DNA of 64,000 bases from Streptomyces sp. NBC_00490 (GCF_036013645.1 NZ_CP107869.1:7688001-7752000); one strand, 5' to 3'; positions 16,863-25,402 are shown, counted from the first letter of the stretch. A program made the numbers and translations. The notes: generated by a model not told the origin, from the letters alone.

Positions 16863-19188
16863 CGGTCACCCCCCGCGCGGTGCGTCCGGCGACGGTCACT
16901 CCGCCGAGCGCGTCGGCGAGCAGGAACGTCAGGTCCGGGTACGGCTGTCGGGCGGCGTCCACGACCACGGAGTGCAGCCGCATCCGCCCCATCGCGCCGA
17001 TCCGGCCGGCCGCCGAGAGCGCGTCCTCGATGCCGGTACGGCGCACCGGGCCGGGCAGCCGGTCGCCCGTGCCGGTGTCGAGCGGAACGTTGCCCCGACC
17101 GTCGGAGACGACCACCAGCCACGCCTCGACGAGGTTGGAGCGCTGCTGGAACGCGCGGCGCAGCAACTGGTCGGTCATCGCCAGCCCGTGGGCGAGGGGA
17201 CTGCTGCGCCCGGCGGGGCGGTGCAGGGCGCGGCCGACGCGGGGGTCGAGGACGCTGCGGGCCACGAAGTGGTCGGCCTTCAGCTCGTGTGCCGCGTCCC
17301 GGTTGCCGACCTCGACCACGCAGATGGAGGCCCGTCCGGTGTACGCCCATTGCAGATACGGGGCGAGGGCGGGCTGCCAGTCCCAGCCGCGGCGGCAGGT
17401 GTGGTCGAGCAGCAGCACCAGCATGCGTTCCGCGACGGGGAGCCGGGCGTAGCTGCGGAAGTCGCCCGGCAGCACCACGAGACGGCCGTCGCCGTCCGTG
17501 CGCAGGGCGCGGCGGCCGGGGAGGTTCTGGTGCTTGGCGGCCTCGATGGCGGTGGCGACGAAGGCGAGGTCGCGCAGGGTGGTGGCCGACCGTACGCCGA
17601 TCACGGGACCGCGCGCCGAACTGGGCTCCGGGCGTCGCTGCCAGGGGATTCGCAGCGGGGCGAACTCCCGCAGGAACCGGGCGTCGTCCTCGGGGAAGGG
17701 GGAGCCGACGCCGTCTCCGGTATCGGCGGCGAAGGTGTCCAGGGCCTCGGCGGGTCCGGCGGGCACGGCGACGGCGGCGCCGGGTATCCGGTCCGCGGGA
17801 CCGTCGTCGGCGACCGGGTCCGGCTTCGCGGGTTCGGGCACGGGCCGCCGCTCGCCGTCGGCGTCGTGGGTGACGGGACCGCGGTCGGCGGGCAGCCCGG
17901 AGCCGGGCGGTACGGGGGGCCGCGCGGCGACGCCGATGAGCCGGGCGGCCTCGTCGACCCGCTCGGTCCCACAGCTGTCGTCACCCCCGAACACGGCCAA
18001 TGCCCGCGCCAGCCGCGCCAGCCCCAGGGCCCGTCGGCTGCCCCGGTCCCCGTCGAACAACGCCACGACCCGAGCGGCGGCCTCCTCGTCGATCGCACAC
18101 CCCACCCGCCGCCCCGCCACCAGCACACCCCGCCACGCCTCGGGAAGCTCGCCGAGAACGAGGCCGCGCTGGAGGCTGCCGAGAGGGCCGCCGGGGTCAT
18201 CGGGGGCGAGGTGAGAGAACGGGGTGCCGGGGCTCGGAGAGCGCTCCCGGGTGTAGAGGGAGCCGGGTTCGCCGTGTCGGGGTGGTGAGGGCGGGGCGTC
18301 GGGGTCGCCGGGGCTCGGCGTGGGCTCCTGGGTGTCGAGGGCGTCCCGTTCGCCGCCCCCTCGGGGGGAGTGCGGGGCGTCCGGCGGGCCCGGCTCGTGG
18401 GGCTCCGGAGTGCCGGGGCCGAGCGGGGAGGCGGCGCTTGGATCTTGTCGTCCGAGGCTCGGCGCGGGGGCCGGGGTGGGACGCTGGGGGAGTCCGGCGC
18501 GTTCGGGTCCGTCGGATGTGGCCTGTACGTCGGAGACGGAGCCGGAGAGGGCGTCGGGGGCCTGTCGGGGGTCGACGCGTGGCGTGGTCGAGCCGCTCGG
18601 TCCACGGCTCTGTCGCGGTCGGTCCCGTACGTCGAGCAGTAGGTCCGGTTCCAGTCCCGCCGCGTTGAGGCGGATCGGGAAGCGGTCCAGGAGATGGGGG
18701 GAGAGGCGACCCACTTCCGACTCACGGCACGCGGCGAGCCAGCGGGCCCGGGGGCGCCAGCGGGCGCGGAAGCCGGAGCGCTCGACCGCGGCGACGTCGG
18801 CACCCAGCAGCTGTACCGCGGCCCGCATGCCGGGCAGGCTCAGCCGGACCAGATCGGGGACCACGACCAGCGTCGACGCCTCCGGGTCGATGTCGACCAA
18901 CGGGCCCGGGGCGAGCGAGAAGTTGATCCCGGCGCCCTCGTGCCGCAGCGTGGGCCGCAGCCACAGCTCGTCGTCCCCGGTGACCGAGCCGAGCATCGCC
19001 CGCCGCACCGGCCGCCCGTTCCGCAACCCGAGAACCCGAGCGAACGCGTCCGTCACCGGCGCCACCATCTCCGGCTCCAGATCGAACAGCAGCACCCCGT
19101 CCAGCCCGGGCCCCAACGCGGAACACGCCAGCACCTGCAACAGCCGCTGCCGCGGCCCGGCCACCCGCCCGTTCATCTCCGCCGTCAT
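16852..19188 (-). CDS. ChlD-like protein: degenerate AAA domain, proline-rich linker, VWA domain
   Basis: Protein of 778 residues arranged like magnesium chelatase subunit D. The N-terminal domain (1-260) resembles the ChlI/ChlD AAA fold (VLLFDLEPEMVAPVTDAF, SEVGRLSPHLLDRFPIR) but has no Walker A or B, so it probably docks onto the ATPase encoded upstream. A low-complexity Pro/Arg/Glu region follows (about 270-420). The C-terminal VWA-like domain has a degenerate metal site: LLLDHTCRRG stands where DxSxS is expected, though VVSDGRGN survives. Start ATG 19188 has GGAGGG five bases upstream and overlaps the stop of the small Cys-rich ORF. Tetrapyrrole genes are absent, so metal chelation is unlikely; ChlI/ChlD-like pairs here are better read as ATP-driven remodelling modules of conflict systems. 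Confidence 0.82.
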   Translation of the reverse strand: MTAEMNGRVAGPRQRLLQVLACSALGPGLDGVLLFDLEPEMVAPVTDAFARVLGLRNGRPVRRAMLGSVTGDDELWLRPTLRHEGAGINFSLAPGPLVDIDPEASTLVVVPDLVRLSLPGMRAAVQLLGADVAAVERSGFRARWRPRARWLAACRESEVGRLSPHLLDRFPIRLNAAGLEPDLLLDVRDRPRQSRGPSGSTTPRVDPRQAPDALSGSVSDVQATSDGPERAGLPQRPTPAPAPSLGRQDPSAASPLGPGTPEPHEPGPPDAPHSPRGGGERDALDTQEPTPSPGDPDAPPSPPRHGEPGSLYTRERSPSPGTPFSHLAPDDPGGPLGSLQRGLVLGELPEAWRGVLVAGRRVGCAIDEEAAARVVALFDGDRGSRRALGLARLARALAVFGGDDSCGTERVDEAARLIGVAARPPVPPGSGLPADRGPVTHDADGERRPVPEPAKPDPVADDGPADRIPGAAVAVPAGPAEALDTFAADTGDGVGSPFPEDDARFLREFAPLRIPWQRRPEPSSARGPVIGVRSATTLRDLAFVATAIEAAKHQNLPGRRALRTDGDGRLVVLPGDFRSYARLPVAERMLVLLLDHTCRRGWDWQPALAPYLQWAYTGRASICVVEVGNRDAAHELKADHFVARSVLDPRVGRALHRPAGRSSPLAHGLAMTDQLLRRAFQQRSNLVEAWLVVVSDGRGNVPLDTGTGDRLPGPVRRTGIEDALSAAGRIGAMGRMRLHSVVVDAARQPYPDLTFLLADALGGVTVAGRTARGVTGVR

Positions 19189-19490
19189 CGCGGCCCTCCG
19201 CCCCGGCCGCCCGCCGACCAGGAGTGCACCGGCATCCGCGGGAGTCGCGCACACGCCCCGACCGCCCGCCGGCACACGGCGTCCGTCATCGCGGCGCCGC
19301 ACGGGGGAGCGGCCCCCAGGAGGCGCCCGCACGCCGGGGTCACGCACCCGCGTACGGTCGTCGTCCCGGCACACCGTTCCCCCCTGACGGAGGCCGGCGC
19401 CCGCAGCAGCCCGGACGCCCACCCGGGCCCGGAGGCCACCGGCATCGTCAGGAGACGCGATCCGGCCGTGCGCCCCCGTCCCGTCGTCAT
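19185..19490 (-). CDS. Small six-cysteine protein between chlI- and chlD-like genes
   Basis: A 101-residue ORF whose ATG (19490) overlaps the stop of the chlI-like gene (ATGA) and whose stop overlaps the ATG of the chlD-like gene (ATGA again). Without it there would be an unexplained gap of about 300 bases in an otherwise tightly packed operon. It is rich in Ala, Gly and Arg and carries six cysteines (40, 49, 54, 64, 73, 80), five of them in the motif-like run CVTPACGRLL ... PPCGAAMTDAVCRRAVGAC, which could bind metal or form disulfides. No signal peptide or membrane segment. I recognise no family. Double start-stop coupling is the main argument that it is translated; chance in GC-rich DNA remains possible. 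Confidence 0.55.
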   Translation of the reverse strand: MTTGRGRTAGSRLLTMPVASGPGWASGLLRAPASVRGERCAGTTTVRGCVTPACGRLLGAAPPCGAAMTDAVCRRAVGACARLPRMPVHSWSAGGRGGGPR

Positions 19491-20428
19491 CCCAGCAGCC
19501 CGTCGAGCAGGTCCGACTCCTCCGGTGTCCAGTCGACGGGGCCGCCGTGGGCCGCTTCGGGGCGGCGGTGGCGGAGGGAGAGGGGGGCCACCTTGCGGAC
19601 GTGGTGAGGGGTGACCTCGTCCGTGCCCTCGAAGGCCGCCAGCGCCCGGGCGGCCCAGGCGGTGACCACCTCCCCGCGGTGCCCCACCGCCCGCAACTGC
19701 GTGGCGACGTCGGCGCAGAGCTTGGCGATGTCCTCGCTCAGCCGTACGTCCTGCACGGCCGCCCGCGCCGCGTCCAGCCGCTCGCGCAGCGCCTCGTCCG
19801 AGGCGATCCCGTCCGCCAGCCAGGAGGACTCCGTCCCGGCCTCGTCGTCGAAGCGCAGCACGGCCAGCACCATCGCCCGCCGCGCCTCCTGGTCCAGCTC
19901 GGACACGGCGACCATCAGCCCGAAGCGGTCGAGCAACTGGGGCCGCAGACCGCCCTCCTCGGGGTTCATCGTCCCGACCAGACCGAAGCTGACGCTGCGC
20001 ACGGTGTCGATGGCCTCGCGCTGCACCGACAGCACCCCCGTGGAGACGACGTCGAGGATGATGTTGACGATGTGGTCGTCCAGCAGGTTGACCTCGTCGA
20101 TGTACAGCATCCCCTTCTCGCCGGCCTCCTCGAGCAGCCCCGGCTGCGTCCGCGCGACCCCCTGCATCAGCGCGTCGAGTTCCCAGCCGCCCAGCACCCG
20201 GTCGTCCGTGGCGTTGATCGGCAGGGTGACCGGCAGTTCTCCCCGGGTCAGCAGCGAGAACGCCCGCACCACCGTGGACTTGGCGGTGCCGCGCTGCCCG
20301 CTGACGAGGACGCCCCCGATCCGCGGCGCGATGTAGTTCAGTTCGAGCGCGAGCTTCAGCTCGGTCTGTCCCACCACATAGCTGTACGGCAGGATGTGGA
20401 TCCCGGAGCCGGCGGTCCCACCGGTCAC
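19487..20428 (-). CDS. ChlI-like AAA+ ATPase
   Basis: AAA+ ATPase of 313 residues resembling magnesium chelatase subunit I. Walker A is GQRGTAKST (44-52) and Walker B GMLYIDEVNLL (Asp111, Glu112), followed by a sensor-type segment LVGTMNPEEGGLRPQLLDRF with the ChlI-typical NPEEG and arginines. A C-terminal helical lid ends SLRHRRPEAAHG. GTG start at 20428 overlaps the stop of the trypco1-like gene (GTGA); a longer frame to 20602 would run through that gene. With the ChlD-like VWA protein downstream it should form an ATP-powered ring complex. No cobalamin or chlorophyll genes are near, so a role in the peptide/CHAT system is the more economical inference. Confidence 0.88.
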   Translation of the reverse strand: MTGGTAGSGIHILPYSYVVGQTELKLALELNYIAPRIGGVLVSGQRGTAKSTVVRAFSLLTRGELPVTLPINATDDRVLGGWELDALMQGVARTQPGLLEEAGEKGMLYIDEVNLLDDHIVNIILDVVSTGVLSVQREAIDTVRSVSFGLVGTMNPEEGGLRPQLLDRFGLMVAVSELDQEARRAMVLAVLRFDDEAGTESSWLADGIASDEALRERLDAARAAVQDVRLSEDIAKLCADVATQLRAVGHRGEVVTAWAARALAAFEGTDEVTPHHVRKVAPLSLRHRRPEAAHGGPVDWTPEESDLLDGLLG

Positions 20429-20787
20429 GAGGCGCCGCCCGTGTTCCAGCGGAACGTGACCTGAAGCTGTGCCTCCGCCCCGGACTTCACCAGCACCGCG
20501 CCGAGCTCGGCGTCCAGCTTGATCGACAGCTGGAGTTCCACCTCGTCGGGTCTCAGCCCCTCGCCGAGGTCGTGCAGCTGTTCCGCCGCCTGCCGCGCGC
20601 ACCGCCGGGCCAGGTCGAGACCGTCGGCGTAGACGTCACGCGCCACCTCCAGCACCCGGTCGGCGGGGCCCCGCGTGTCGATCCCCCGGTACACGTCGTC
20701 GACGCCGCCCGCGGCCGGAACACCGTCCACCTCGACGTACACCGGCCCGTCCCGGCCGTCCGCCGCCACCCCTGTCACGATCGTCAT
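20425..20787 (-). CDS. Trypco1-like (CU044_2847 family) protein
   Basis: Protein of 120 residues starting at ATG 20787. Features that match the trypsin-co-occurring domain 1 family are the opening strand GPVYVEVDGVP, a central helical run RVLEVARDVYADGLDLARRC, and the signature C-terminus RPDEVELQLSIKLDAELGAV, then LVKSGAEAQLQVTFRW. Family members are found beside trypsin-like proteases and STAND NTPases and are predicted to be adaptor or effector-associated domains in conflict systems; no biochemical activity is established. It lies 76 bases after the radical SAM gene and overlaps the chlI-like gene by 4 bases. The ORF can be extended upstream to 20910 but that part has no conserved features. 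Confidence 0.78.
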   Translation of the reverse strand: MTIVTGVAADGRDGPVYVEVDGVPAAGGVDDVYRGIDTRGPADRVLEVARDVYADGLDLARRCARQAAEQLHDLGEGLRPDEVELQLSIKLDAELGAVLVKSGAEAQLQVTFRWNTGGAS

Positions 20788-20863
20788 GCAGCACTCCCCC
20801 GTCCTGCGAGCCTGATCCCTGTGCTTTCCTTCCCCGTTCCCGGCTCGCTCAACAGCCCTGTGC

Positions 20864-22066
20864 TCAGCGGTTGTCGACCGTCTCCGAGGGCGTCCCCAGA
20901 TCGGCGGCACGGCGTACCCGGTCGGCGATGTGCCGGATCAGCCGGTCCAGGTCGGCGCAGTACACCGAGGGGTTGAGAAAGCCCTCGTCGGCGCGGTAGC
21001 GGTGGGCGTAGTTGCCCCCGCCGCACACGGCCGCCAGCGGACACACCAGGCACTCGGGGGACAGCGCGCGGCGGCCCAACTGCCGTGCGACGACGCCGGG
21101 ATGGTCCAGGACGTCGTCGAAGGAGTGCCGGAAGACGTCACGTCCGGTGGCGGGCGCCCCCTCGTAGGCCGTCTTGAGCGAGTCCACCTGCTCGATCGCC
21201 CCGTCGGTGTCGACGACCACGGCGACCATCGGGGAGTTCCCCACGGCCTCGGCCCCGCCGTCCAGGCCGAGCAGCAGCCCGATGATCTCGCGGAACAGCC
21301 GGACGGGGACGGCTTGTCCGGCGGAGTCGAACCAGAGGTCGAAGACCTGGATCAGCCAGTCGGCGTAGGGGTGGGGTCCTGTCGCGGCCGGTGGATGCGC
21401 CCAGTTGGCGTGCGGCAGCAGCAGATCCATGGAGGGCGGTTCGAGTGCGGTGAGGGACGTGTACACCTCGACGGGGTCGGAGTCCGGGTCGATCACGCTC
21501 AGGATCCCGGCGTACGCCTGCGGATGGCGCCGCAGCACCTCGAGCCCGGCCGATACCGCCGGCCAGGACGAGCGCCCGGCGTGGTTGACGCGGTGCCGGT
21601 TCAGCCACGGGGTGCCGCCGTCCACGCTCACCCCGATGCCGATCCCGGCGTCGGCCAGCCGACGCACCCGGTCCTCGGTGAGCAGCGTGCCGTTCGTCTG
21701 CACGCTGGCGTCCACCCGGCAGCCCGCGCCGACGGCCTCCCGCACCGCGGTGACATAGCCGACCAGGGTGTCCACCCCGGCCAGCAAGGGCTCTCCGCCA
21801 TGCAGGTTGAGCTGTAAGGAGGACAGTCCGTGGGCCGTGGTGTGTTCGGCGATCCGTGCCGCGGTCCGCCGGACCACCCCGGCGGACACCGCCGTCGGGC
21901 GGTCCCGCCAGCTGCTGTCGGCGCCCTCGTAGACGTAGCAGTAGTCGCAGGCCAGGTTGCAGCTGCTGTGGACCTTCAGGACGAACTGCCGGAAGGGCAC
22001 GGCCCGTACGCCGGACCGCCGTAATCCGGCGACGTCCAGGGTCTCAAGAGGCCACCGTGCGGTCAC
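20864..22066 (-). CDS. fxsB: FxsB-type radical SAM/SPASM peptide maturase 1
   Basis: Radical SAM enzyme of 400 residues. The SAM-binding [4Fe-4S] cluster motif is Cys36-x3-Cys40-x2-Cys43 (VHSSCNLACDYC), followed by the family GGEP motif as LHGGEPLL. The SPASM-type C-terminus has CLVCPLAAVCGGGNYAHRY ... YC. FxsB enzymes belong to the group shown to build three-residue cyclophanes, joining an aromatic side chain to a beta-carbon two residues on, in RiPP precursors. GTG start overlaps the stop of the precursor gene (GTGA), so precursor and maturase are coupled. It shares the layout PFRQFVLKVHSxCNL ... HGGEPLLxGxDT with the second enzyme at 25482-26738. Confidence 0.92.
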   Translation of the reverse strand: MTARWPLETLDVAGLRRSGVRAVPFRQFVLKVHSSCNLACDYCYVYEGADSSWRDRPTAVSAGVVRRTAARIAEHTTAHGLSSLQLNLHGGEPLLAGVDTLVGYVTAVREAVGAGCRVDASVQTNGTLLTEDRVRRLADAGIGIGVSVDGGTPWLNRHRVNHAGRSSWPAVSAGLEVLRRHPQAYAGILSVIDPDSDPVEVYTSLTALEPPSMDLLLPHANWAHPPAATGPHPYADWLIQVFDLWFDSAGQAVPVRLFREIIGLLLGLDGGAEAVGNSPMVAVVVDTDGAIEQVDSLKTAYEGAPATGRDVFRHSFDDVLDHPGVVARQLGRRALSPECLVCPLAAVCGGGNYAHRYRADEGFLNPSVYCADLDRLIRHIADRVRRAADLGTPSETVDNR

Positions 22067-22272
22067 AGTTGATACGGACCGTCCTCGTAGAAGGCCATCG
22101 CGGGGCCGCCGCGCAGCTTGCGGGGCAGCAGGCCCGTGGCGACCGCCGCGAGCACCGGATGCGATGACTCACGGGACAGCGCCAGCAGGTCGAGATCGGT
22201 GAGGTCGGGCAGCGCGCCGCCCGGCTCCCGCACTCCACGCAAGGGAGGCCTGTCCCCTTCTGTACCCCGCAC
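22063..22272 (-). CDS. fxsA: FxsA-like RiPP precursor peptide 1
   Basis: Probable precursor of 69 residues. I choose GTG 22272, which has GGAGAGG seven bases upstream, over a TTG two codons earlier. The leader has the FxsA-like pattern DLTDLDLLALSRESSHPVLA followed by a helix and basic segment. The C-terminus is AFYEDGPYQL rather than the usual FxSxx ending. Tyr-Glu-Asp is a plausible three-residue cyclophane site. The gene overlaps fxsB by 4 bases and heads the operon that also encodes the trypco1, ChlI, ChlD, CHAT and FxsT proteins. The modification is inferred from the enzyme family and not visible in sequence. Confidence 0.75.
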   Translation of the reverse strand: MRGTEGDRPPLRGVREPGGALPDLTDLDLLALSRESSHPVLAAVATGLLPRKLRGGPAMAFYEDGPYQL

Positions 22273-22414
22273 GCTCAAACCTCTCCAAAACGGCCGAACC
22301 GGCCTCTTGACACACGGCGCGGCCCAGCCTAGTGGCGCGGCGGTCCGGAAATGTCCGCGCCGTGCTGTTGCGCAGGTCTCAAGTTGGCAGCGGTCGCTGG
22401 GGTCTGGCTGTACG
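22273..22414 (-). promoter_or_regulatory. Probable promoter region of the fxsA1 operon
   Basis: This 142-base spacer separates the stop of the second fxsT gene from fxsA1. Reading leftward there is a TAGGCT (-10-like, TANNNT) at 22331-22326, about 54 bases before the GTG, within GC-rich surroundings; no good -35 is evident. A small inverted repeat (GGCCGGTTCGGCC) lies between the element and the ribosome binding site. Confidence 0.35.
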
Positions 22415-25402
22415 TCAGGTCGGGAGCGGCTCGAAGTCCCAGTAGGGCCGTTCCCGTCGGCGGACCGAGAGGGTGTGCGGATGCTGGGCGCCCAGGGTGT
22501 CGGAGAGCTGCTGGAGCGCCTCGTGCTCCAGCTTGGACGCCTCCTGCCCGCGTCGCAGTATCCGCAGGTCGGAGGCGAGGGCCGCCTTGCAGGAGAGGGT
22601 CAGCGGGTGGGTCTCGCCCAGGGTCGTGCGCGCCGACTCCAGAACGGCGCGGGTCAGTTCGGCCGCGCCTTCCTCGTCGCCCGCGAGGCTGCGGGCACCC
22701 CCGGCGTTGAGTCCGGCGCCCAGGGTCCAGGGATGGGACGGACCGACCGCTGCACGCATGTCCGTGAGCGCCCGTTCCGCGAGCCGGAGCGCCTCGTCGC
22801 GCTCCCCGTACTCCCACAGGGCCAGCGCCACATTGCCCGCCGTGCCCACCGCGTAGGGGTGCTGCGGACCGACGAGTCTGGCGTACTGCTCGGCGACACT
22901 CGCCGCCGACTCCCGGGCCTGCTCGAGGTTGCCGTGTTCGCGGTTGAACGTGGCGAAGTCGGCCTGCACCAGCAGCGAGTCGGGGTGGTGGGGGCCCTGC
23001 CGCTGCACGAACCGCTCGACCACGCTGCGCATCAGCGACTCGGCGCCGAGCAGATCGCCCTTGCGTCGCATGCACAGCGCCAAGTTGTGCTCGGCGTACA
23101 GGGTTTGGGGGGTGTAGCGGTCCATCGTGCTGCGGTGGGCGCGGACGTTGAGCTCCTGGCGTGACGTCGCCTCGTCGTAGCGGCCGAGAAGGCGCAGCAT
23201 CCAGGCGTAGAACATGCCCGAGCGCAGGGTGAGATGGTGCCGCGGGGTCAGCAGCCGCTCCCGGATCAGCAGGATGTCGCGGTGCAGCTCCAGGGACTCC
23301 TTGTAGCGGCCCAGCAGGCTGGTGACCACGGCGAGGTTGCCGCGGTCCTGGAGGGCGCGCGGGGCGTCGGCGCCCAGGGTGCTGGTGTATGCCTGCACGC
23401 ACTCCTTGAACATGTCGTGCGCCTCGTCGTAGCGGCCCAGCGACACCAGGGTGCCGCCGAGGCCGTTCTTGGCGCGCAGCAGGTCGGGGTCGTCGTCGGC
23501 GCGGGTCTCCGAGAGCTGGTCCAGGACGGCGCGTCCGACGGCCTCCGCCTCCCGGTAACGGCCGCTGCGGCGCAGCATGTTGGCGTGGTCGTGAATCAGG
23601 ATCAGCATGTCCCGGTCCTCGGGACCGAGCCGGGTCCGCCAGCGGGTGACGGCCTGCTCGCACAGTCTGAGGGCGGCCCGGTTCTCGCCCCGGACCCGCA
23701 TGTACTCGATGCAGTTCAGGACGAGTTGGCGCACCACCGGGTCGGGGCTGTCCAGGGCCCCCGCGGTCTCCAGGTGCGGGATGAGCTCGGCGTAGCGCGT
23801 CCACTCGCGGGTGTCGATGGGGCGGCGCGGGTCCGCGCCCGCCAGCAGGGTGCAGGCGATCGTCGACAGTGCCTCGCGGCGGTCCTCGGTCAGGGTGCTG
23901 ACCAGGAAGCTGTGGTAGAGGCGGTGCATGGAGACGCGGTCCACGGCCGGTTCGGCGTCGGAGGACTCGACGTAGTCCAGCCGGACCGCGGTCGACTCCG
24001 ACAGCCTGCGCAGCGCGGTGTGCCAGCGGATCGGGTCGCCCGCCAGGGCCGCGAGGTGGTCGGGCAGGTCGGAGGGGTGGGCGGCCTGCATCAGCCGGAC
24101 CGGGATGGCGTCCGGGGAGAACAGCGCGAACAGGTGGAGGAGCTCCACGGCCTCGGGGTTGTTCTCCTGGAGCGTGTTGAGAGTTATCGACCAGCTGGTC
24201 TGGAAGCCCATCGGGTAGTCGGAGGAGATCCGGATGCCGATCTGGCTGGCCTCGCCGCGCCGGATCATCGAGATGTAGTCCTTGGCGGGCATCGCGTTGG
24301 CGTCGAGCCAGGCCGCGGTCTGCGCCAGCAGCAGCGGCAGGTCCTGCACGGCGTCGGCGAGCTGGTCGGCCTCGGTGTCGTTCAGCCGCTGAGCGCGCCG
24401 GCGGACGTAGGCCACGGACTCGGGCCGCCTGAAGGGCAGCACCTCGATCTCGGTGACATTGCCGGAGGCCGCCCAGTCCTGGGTGAGGGTGGTGATCAGG
24501 ACATGGCCGTTGCCCTCCGGGAGCAGATCCTCGATCTGTTCCATGTCGTCCGCGGAGTCCAGGATCAGCAGCCATCTCTTGTACGGCGTCCCGGTCCGCA
24601 GCGCCTCGTGGACCGCGCGGATCCGCTCGCCCAGCTCCTGGCCGACCGGCAGTTCGAGACGCGGGGCGAGCTGGGCGAACTGCTCGCGCGCGGGCGCGCG
24701 GAAGCGGGCGCCGACCCACCACACGATGTCGTAGTCGTTGCCGAAGCGGTGCGAGTACTCGTTGGCGATCTGGCTCTTGCCGACGCCGGAGATGCCCCGC
24801 AGCGCCACCCGCGCCCCGCTGCGGCCGCCGCGCTCGAAGCGGGCGTGCAGCTCCTCCAGGATCGCGTCGCGGCCGGTGAAACGGACATTGCGGCGTGCCA
24901 CGTTCCACACCGACGGCGGGTCGTTGGGGAAGCGGGGGGCGGAGATGCCGGACGGGGCGGCGGGCTCCGCGGACGCCTCGAAGTCCAGGCGGCGCAGGAT
25001 ACGGCGGCGGGCCTCGCGCGAGTCCAGGTCGCGCAGGTCGACCGGGCGCAGCGGGGCGGCCGTCGCGGGCAGCGCCCTCGTCGCCACGCTGACCGCGGAG
25101 AACCGGTCCACATGGGCCGGCACCACCTCGTGCAGCGCCTGCGTCCACTCGGCGTCCGAGCGGGGGCCCAGCGAGAAGTACCAGTCGTCCAGGACCAGCA
25201 GCACCCGGCCCGGCGCCTGGAGCAGATTGCGCAACGCCTCGGTGAGCGGCATCCGCACCGGAGGGTCCCAGCGCAGCAGGGTCGTCTCGTGGCCCAGCTG
25301 CTCCAGCTGGTGCGCGATCCACGTCGCCCAGGGCCGGTTGAATCCCGCGTAACTGATGGTGAAGTGCTCGTGGGACTCGGCGCCCTTGGACCTGTCGGCC
25401 AT
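22415..25402 (-). CDS. fxsT: FxsT-family protein 2: TIR-like, NB-ARC, TPR
   Basis: STAND-type protein of 995 residues. It opens directly with the TIR-like domain (FTISYAGFNRPWATWIAHQL at 14-33, VLLVLDDWYFSL, DAEWTQAL). NB-ARC follows with P-loop GISGVGKS (203-210) and LLILDSADDMEQ. From about 560 at least eight TPR-like repeats run to the C-terminus, which reads YWDFEPLPT. It is clearly paralogous along its length to the protein at 12235-15564 but lacks that protein's beta-rich N-terminal domain. ATG 25402 has GGGGAG eight bases upstream. An AT-rich spacer of 79 bases separates it from fxsB2, so it may also have its own promoter. A role in sensing or executing a response linked to the Fxs peptide is inferred. 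Confidence 0.88.
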   Translation of the reverse strand: MADRSKGAESHEHFTISYAGFNRPWATWIAHQLEQLGHETTLLRWDPPVRMPLTEALRNLLQAPGRVLLVLDDWYFSLGPRSDAEWTQALHEVVPAHVDRFSAVSVATRALPATAAPLRPVDLRDLDSREARRRILRRLDFEASAEPAAPSGISAPRFPNDPPSVWNVARRNVRFTGRDAILEELHARFERGGRSGARVALRGISGVGKSQIANEYSHRFGNDYDIVWWVGARFRAPAREQFAQLAPRLELPVGQELGERIRAVHEALRTGTPYKRWLLILDSADDMEQIEDLLPEGNGHVLITTLTQDWAASGNVTEIEVLPFRRPESVAYVRRRAQRLNDTEADQLADAVQDLPLLLAQTAAWLDANAMPAKDYISMIRRGEASQIGIRISSDYPMGFQTSWSITLNTLQENNPEAVELLHLFALFSPDAIPVRLMQAAHPSDLPDHLAALAGDPIRWHTALRRLSESTAVRLDYVESSDAEPAVDRVSMHRLYHSFLVSTLTEDRREALSTIACTLLAGADPRRPIDTREWTRYAELIPHLETAGALDSPDPVVRQLVLNCIEYMRVRGENRAALRLCEQAVTRWRTRLGPEDRDMLILIHDHANMLRRSGRYREAEAVGRAVLDQLSETRADDDPDLLRAKNGLGGTLVSLGRYDEAHDMFKECVQAYTSTLGADAPRALQDRGNLAVVTSLLGRYKESLELHRDILLIRERLLTPRHHLTLRSGMFYAWMLRLLGRYDEATSRQELNVRAHRSTMDRYTPQTLYAEHNLALCMRRKGDLLGAESLMRSVVERFVQRQGPHHPDSLLVQADFATFNREHGNLEQARESAASVAEQYARLVGPQHPYAVGTAGNVALALWEYGERDEALRLAERALTDMRAAVGPSHPWTLGAGLNAGGARSLAGDEEGAAELTRAVLESARTTLGETHPLTLSCKAALASDLRILRRGQEASKLEHEALQQLSDTLGAQHPHTLSVRRRERPYWDFEPLPT

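Noticed and set aside
19487..20428. Reading the ChlI/ChlD-like pair as a true magnesium or cobalt chelatase
   Set aside because: No CobN/ChlH or tetrapyrrole genes are present, the D-like subunit has a degenerate metal site, and the pair is embedded by overlaps in an operon with trypco1, CHAT and Fxs genes.
22329..25322. 997-residue ORF on the minus strand overlapping fxsT2 in another frame
   Set aside because: It is Arg/Pro/Gly/Ala-rich with no domains and lies over a clearly conserved TIR-like/NB-ARC/TPR gene; it is a GC-bias shadow.
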